Shown here one piece after another: positions 5,985-9,537 of a stretch of 9,537 nt of DNA (position 1 is the stretch's first letter; every line of letters begins with the position of its first letter). Source of the stretch: Actinomycetota bacterium (GTDB taxonomy: Bacteria > Zhuqueibacterota > Zhuqueibacteria > Residuimicrobiales > Krinioviventaceae); contig JAACEJ010000086.1 in the NCBI GenBank assembly GCA_011682565.1, positions 1 through 9,537 on the forward strand, read 5' to 3'. A program made the position numbers and the translations under genes. The notes beneath the pieces were generated by a model. It ran no database searches and had not been told where the DNA came from. It was given only the letters and a program-made list of their open reading frames with translations.

Positions 5985-6016
5985 AGACCTCAAGGTCTTT
6001 AAGACCTTTGAGGTCT
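5985..6016. repeat. Long palindrome (hairpin) directly after avd
   Basis: AGACCTCAAGGTCTT (5985-5999) pairs with AAGACCTTTGAGGTCT (6001-6016) through 15 base pairs with one bulged T. The loop is almost nil, starting one base after the avd stop. No T-run follows on the + strand, so it is an imperfect terminator candidate. It may also be a dispersed palindromic repeat unit. The symmetry means it could act for both strands. Confidence 0.7.
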
Positions 6017-6036
6017 GCAAACAATAATTTCAATTG

Positions 6037-8703
6037 ATGAGGCTTTCCATTTTGCATCGAAAAAAGAAATTCTATTCGACTTTTATCAAACCACCACTAG
6101 TCATTTTATTCCTCTGGATCATTTTCATAATAGTGTCTTGCAGCCGATCTAAAAATGTAAAAGAACCGGTCGATTACGTCAATCCCTTGATCGGCACAAA
6201 AGGCCCCGGCAACGCTCTTCCCGGACCGCTGCGACCGCACGGCATGGTCAAGCTGGGGCCGGACTGCGTCACCTCTCCCTTGTCCGGCTATGAGTATGAC
6301 GATTCGACCATTGTCGGCTTTAGCCACACGCATCTGGAAGGAACCGGCGGCGGCGCTTACGGCAACATCCTGTTGTTGCCCATGGTTGGCGATCTTGACG
6401 CCATTCTGCGCGGTAAGGGCTTTTCAAAATTTCGTCATGCGACAGAGACGGCCTCTCCCGGATATTATGCCGTCACGCTGGATAATTACGGTGTCCGTGC
6501 CGAGTTGACCGCTACCGAGCACGCCGGATTTCATCGCTACACGTTTCCGGCAACAGACAGTAGCGCCATTCTCATCGACGTGAGCCACGCGCTGCATCGC
6601 CGCTGCCGGGACGGCTCGATTGAAATCGTCGGCGATAGTGTGGTACAGGGCTACGGCGACTATGGCTACCCGGTCTGGTTCTATGCGCAGTTCAGCCGTC
6701 CCTTCCGCTCATCCGGAACATGGTCTGGCTGCCAACCGGTTCAGCCATTTGTAACTATTCCCTCCGGTGCGCTGACTGTTACCGACGGCTCCGGTCGACA
6801 TGGGCTTAAGGGAGAATATTTCAACAATAAAAATCTGTCAGGTCAGCCTGCGTTCACGCGCATCGATTCAATCATCAATTTTCGCTGGGGCATGAATCGT
6901 TGCGATGATCGATTGGGACTGGATGGCTTTTCCATTCGCTGGACCGGAGCTTTGACGCCACCAGTTTCCGGCATCTACCAGCTTCGTCTGGAGACGGACG
7001 ACGGCGTCCGTTTCTACCTGGACGACAAGCTGTTGATCGATCAATGGGTTAACCGCGGCGAAACAGCGGATGTCGTCTCGGTTAAACTTGATGCCGGACG
7101 CGCCTACAATGTTCGCATCGAATATTTTGAGAACGTCGGCGTTTCATTGGCTCGATTTAAATGGGACCTTGTGCCGGAGACAGGTGAACTGCACTTTGGC
7201 GCCAAAAACGAAAGCGGCACAGCAATTGGCGCCTTTTTGAAATACAAGACGAAAAAGAACGATCCAATTCTGGTCAAAGTGGGTATCTCGCATATCAGTC
7301 TGGAGCAGGCCAGGAGGAATGTGGAACAGGAAATCCCGGCCTGGGATTTTGACGCTGTGCGCCAATCGACGCGACAGGTGTGGAATCGGGTGCTGTCGCG
7401 GATCAAGATCAGCGGCGGTGCAGAGAACGATCGCGTAAAATTTTATTCTGCCCTCTATCGCGCTCTGATGATGCCCACCGACTATACTGAAGATGACCGC
7501 TACTATTCCGCCGCTTCCGGAGAGGGTAGGGTTTACGCGGCCAATGGACGGCATTTCTACAGCGACGACTGGTGCACCTGGGATACATTCCGCACCACAC
7601 ATCCGCTGCAGACGATTGTTGAGCCGGAGCGCCAGGCTGATATGGCGCAGTCTTTTGTGAACATGTATGAAGAGAACGGCTGTCTGCCGAGTTGTCCCGG
7701 ACTCGGTGCCGGGTGCGGCATGGGCATGATCGGCAACCATACAATTTCAGTGATTACCGATATTTTCAGAAAAGGCTTTACAAATTTCGACTATGAAGAA
7801 GCATACCAGGCCATGCGCGAGGATGCGTTGAACAATCCGGGAGGAAGCCCTGAACTGTCGAGAGATTACCTGAACCTTGGCTATGTTGCGTTTGATTATG
7901 ACGGCGGTGTCCGCGAAAGAGCCTCGGCCTCCATCACCCTGGAACGCGCTTACGACGACTGGTGCCTGGCGCAAATGGCACAAGCGCTCGGCAAGGATGC
8001 AGACTATCTGCTTTTCATGCAGCGTTCGCAGAATTATCGGAATTTGTTCGATAGCTCCACAGGCTTTATTCGCCCCCGGTTTCGTGACGGCTCGTGGAAG
8101 ACGCCGTTTGATCCCGGCGTCAAACATGGCAGAGGCAATGGCTTTACCGAGAGCAACGCCTGGCAAATGACCTTTTTCGTACCGCACGATATTCCCGGGC
8201 TGATCGAGCTTTTGGGAGGCAAGGAAAAGTTTGTACAAAAGCTGGACGAATATTTCAAAATCGGCCAGCACAACCAGGGCAACGAACCGGGATTTATCAA
8301 TCCTTTTCTGTTCAATTATGCCGGCGCGCCGCAAAAGACGCAGGAAGTTGTTCACGATATTTTGCAGAACCACTATGGCAACGGAGTGGACGGCCTGGAG
8401 GGAAACGATGACTCCGGTGCGATGTCGGCGTGGTACGTGCTCGCGGCCATGGGTATTTATCCTGTGTGTCCCGGCGCTCCCGAATACACGCTGACCAGCC
8501 CGCTTTTTGAGCGCATTGAAATTCGGCCTTCCGATGACGCTGCGCCGTTCATTATCGAGGCGAGGAAAGCATCGAAAGAAAAAAAGTCCGTTCAATCAGC
8601 TTGTTTAAACGGAAAAAAATTAGACAAACCCCGGATTACTCATTCCGCTATTGTCCGTGGTGGAAAGCTGGTTTTTACTAGAGGGAAAAACCGAATAAAT
8701 TAA
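6037..8703 (+). CDS. GH92 family alpha-mannosidase-like lipoprotein with PA14 insert
   Basis: The ATG at 6037 gives 888 residues. An in-frame TTG at 6034 adds one residue, and neither has a clear Shine-Dalgarno. A basic start (HRKKKF) and a hydrophobic stretch end in IVSC, a lipobox with Cys35, so the protein is probably exported and lipid-anchored. The GH92 N-terminal beta-domain starts at VDYVNPLIGT (about 45). A PA14-like domain, usually carbohydrate-binding, interrupts it from about 256 to 380 (GLKGEYFNNKNLSG, then FYLDDKLLIDQW). The beta-domain resumes (VKVGISHISLEQARRNV) and leads to the catalytic domain with WDTFRTTHPL (from 515), GNEPG with Glu750 and GNDDSGAMSAWYV with Asp791/Asp792, the conserved acid regions of this calcium-dependent exo-mannosidase family. 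It probably trims terminal alpha-mannose from glycans outside the cell. Linkage specificity cannot be read from the sequence. The frame is intact. The transporter gene follows 81 bases downstream. Confidence 0.92.
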   Translation: MRLSILHRKKKFYSTFIKPPLVILFLWIIFIIVSCSRSKNVKEPVDYVNPLIGTKGPGNALPGPLRPHGMVKLGPDCVTSPLSGYEYDDSTIVGFSHTHLEGTGGGAYGNILLLPMVGDLDAILRGKGFSKFRHATETASPGYYAVTLDNYGVRAELTATEHAGFHRYTFPATDSSAILIDVSHALHRRCRDGSIEIVGDSVVQGYGDYGYPVWFYAQFSRPFRSSGTWSGCQPVQPFVTIPSGALTVTDGSGRHGLKGEYFNNKNLSGQPAFTRIDSIINFRWGMNRCDDRLGLDGFSIRWTGALTPPVSGIYQLRLETDDGVRFYLDDKLLIDQWVNRGETADVVSVKLDAGRAYNVRIEYFENVGVSLARFKWDLVPETGELHFGAKNESGTAIGAFLKYKTKKNDPILVKVGISHISLEQARRNVEQEIPAWDFDAVRQSTRQVWNRVLSRIKISGGAENDRVKFYSALYRALMMPTDYTEDDRYYSAASGEGRVYAANGRHFYSDDWCTWDTFRTTHPLQTIVEPERQADMAQSFVNMYEENGCLPSCPGLGAGCGMGMIGNHTISVITDIFRKGFTNFDYEEAYQAMREDALNNPGGSPELSRDYLNLGYVAFDYDGGVRERASASITLERAYDDWCLAQMAQALGKDADYLLFMQRSQNYRNLFDSSTGFIRPRFRDGSWKTPFDPGVKHGRGNGFTESNAWQMTFFVPHDIPGLIELLGGKEKFVQKLDEYFKIGQHNQGNEPGFINPFLFNYAGAPQKTQEVVHDILQNHYGNGVDGLEGNDDSGAMSAWYVLAAMGIYPVCPGAPEYTLTSPLFERIEIRPSDDAAPFIIEARKASKEKKSVQSACLNGKKLDKPRITHSAIVRGGKLVFTRGKNRIN

Positions 8704-8784
8704 CTTTTATTTTTTTGGCATTTTCTTTATCATTGCAATGGGGCCGACGTAGAAAAGGGTGGTTTAACAGAGAAAGGAATGATC
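8704..8784 (+). other. Short gap between the GH92 and transporter genes
   Basis: This 81-base gap contains a T-rich run just after the GH92 stop without a preceding stem, and the transporter's ribosome site AAAGGA (8773-8778). I see no convincing promoter or terminator, which allows co-transcription of the two genes. Confidence 0.45.
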
Positions 8785-9537
8785 ATGACACCGGATTTAC
8801 CCTTAACGCGCGAACAGCACTCATGGCGTTGGCGTATCCTCATTGCGACGTACTTTGCTTATGCGGGTTATTACCTCACGCGAAAAGTTTTTACCATTGC
8901 AATGACTTCGATAAGCAGTGATTTTAACATCGGACTGGAAAAAGTAGCTCATATCTGGACGGCGTATCTTGTCGCTTATGCGATCGGTCAATTTGTCAAC
9001 AGTTTTGTTGGCCGTAAATGGGGACCGCGTCTGCTCTTACTTGGCGGCCTGGGCATTTCAATTGCTATCAACATTATTTTCGGTTTTTCCAATTCCTATT
9101 CAACGTTTATGGTTTTTATGTTTTTCAATGGTCTTGTGCAGGCGAGCGGTTGGCCTGGCGTCGTTGGCGGCGTTGCCCAATGGCTGCGTAAAAAAGAACG
9201 CGGCAGCATTATGGGCATTTGGTCGACGAGCTATTTGATGGGCAATATTCTGGTCAAGATGTTGGGCGGCTATCTTTTGGGTGCTTTTGGCTGGCACCAT
9301 GCCTTTTGGGGCTGTACCCTGATCGCCTTTGCAATATGGTGGATCATTTATTTCTGGCAGCGTACAAAGCCTGAAGATGTTGGCCTCGACCCCATTATTG
9401 AACACAAGCAAGATAAATTTTCAGAAGTGCAGGCGTCTCTCGAAGATCATATTAATTTCAGAGAGTATTTGAAATTACTGGCGAATCCTGTTGTCCCGCT
9501 GATGGGGATTTCCTATTTTTGTATTAAATTTTTACGC
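8785..9537 (+). CDS. MFS transporter, organophosphate:phosphate antiporter type (3' end outside the window)
   Basis: The frame opens at ATG 8785 and runs to the last base without a stop, 251 codons. AAAGGA (8773-8778) lies six bases before the ATG. Six membrane segments can be seen, at about 17-36, 57-76, 82-101, 106-128, 144-166 and 171-190. A charged central loop with KPEDVGLDP follows, then the start of segment 7. Features shared with GlpT/UhpT-like carriers are FAYAGYYLTRKVF in segment 1, GLVQASGWPGVVGGVAQWL in segment 4, and KKERGSIMGIWSTSYLMGN leading into segment 5. Such carriers exchange sugar- or glycerol-phosphates for phosphate across the inner membrane. Some relatives move other small anions, so the substrate is open. 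Its place after a mannosidase gene on the same strand suggests a shared role in glycan use. No terminator is seen in the 81-base gap. Confidence 0.88.
   Translation, partial: MTPDLPLTREQHSWRWRILIATYFAYAGYYLTRKVFTIAMTSISSDFNIGLEKVAHIWTAYLVAYAIGQFVNSFVGRKWGPRLLLLGGLGISIAINIIFGFSNSYSTFMVFMFFNGLVQASGWPGVVGGVAQWLRKKERGSIMGIWSTSYLMGNILVKMLGGYLLGAFGWHHAFWGCTLIAFAIWWIIYFWQRTKPEDVGLDPIIEHKQDKFSEVQASLEDHINFREYLKLLANPVVPLMGISYFCIKFLR

Noticed and set aside
7747..8595. Long antisense ORF opposite the GH92 gene
   Set aside because: It is a mirror of a GC-rich conserved coding frame, with no ribosome site and no recognisable domain.
1..9537. CRISPR array, tRNA or rRNA gene
   Set aside because: No regularly spaced repeats and no cloverleaf or rRNA-like sequence were seen on reading both strands.

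Overview
The window looks like bacterial chromosomal or metagenomic DNA of moderate GC, with all genes on the + strand. A large lipoprotein glycosidase of family GH92 with a PA14 insert, Shine-Dalgarno sites before several genes, and a NACHT/C-type-lectin diversification target suggest a free-living bacterium with a complex surface, perhaps of the FCB or Calditrichota/KSB1 type. That placement is a weak inference.

Layout. 1-372 is the 3' end of an unrecognised, probably beta-rich protein. 373-656 is non-coding and holds a strong intrinsic terminator (511-546) and two weaker dyads. 657-1679 is a complete IS1595-family insertion sequence with near-perfect inverted ends and an intact zinc-ribbon DDE transposase. 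Immediately after it, 1680-2363 is a reverse transcriptase (RT) of the diversity-generating retroelement (DGR) type. Its N-terminal part is missing, and the sequence starts one codon after the expected motif A aspartate. 2411-5463 encodes the presumed DGR target, a DUF4062-NACHT-C-type-lectin (FGE-like) protein that ends in a typical DGR variable region. It is split by a one-base frameshift just before the Walker A motif. 5464-5636 is non-coding, with short direct repeats and a purine-rich tract. 5637-5984 encodes the DGR accessory protein Avd. A palindrome follows (5985-6016). Then come a GH92 alpha-mannosidase-like lipoprotein (6037-8703) and the first 251 codons of an MFS transporter of the organophosphate:phosphate antiporter type (8785-9537), which runs off the window.

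How the parts fit. In a working DGR, the RT with Avd copies a template repeat (TR) RNA with adenine-specific errors, and the cDNA replaces the variable region (VR) of the target. Here the VR, target and Avd are recognisable. The RT lacks its fingers and first catalytic Asp, the target is frameshifted, and I find no TR in the window. The best reading is a DGR-diversified NACHT sensor locus that has been beheaded by an IS-associated rearrangement. The target may now be fixed, or may depend on an RT and TR elsewhere. The GH92 enzyme and the transporter form a separate glycan-use module downstream.
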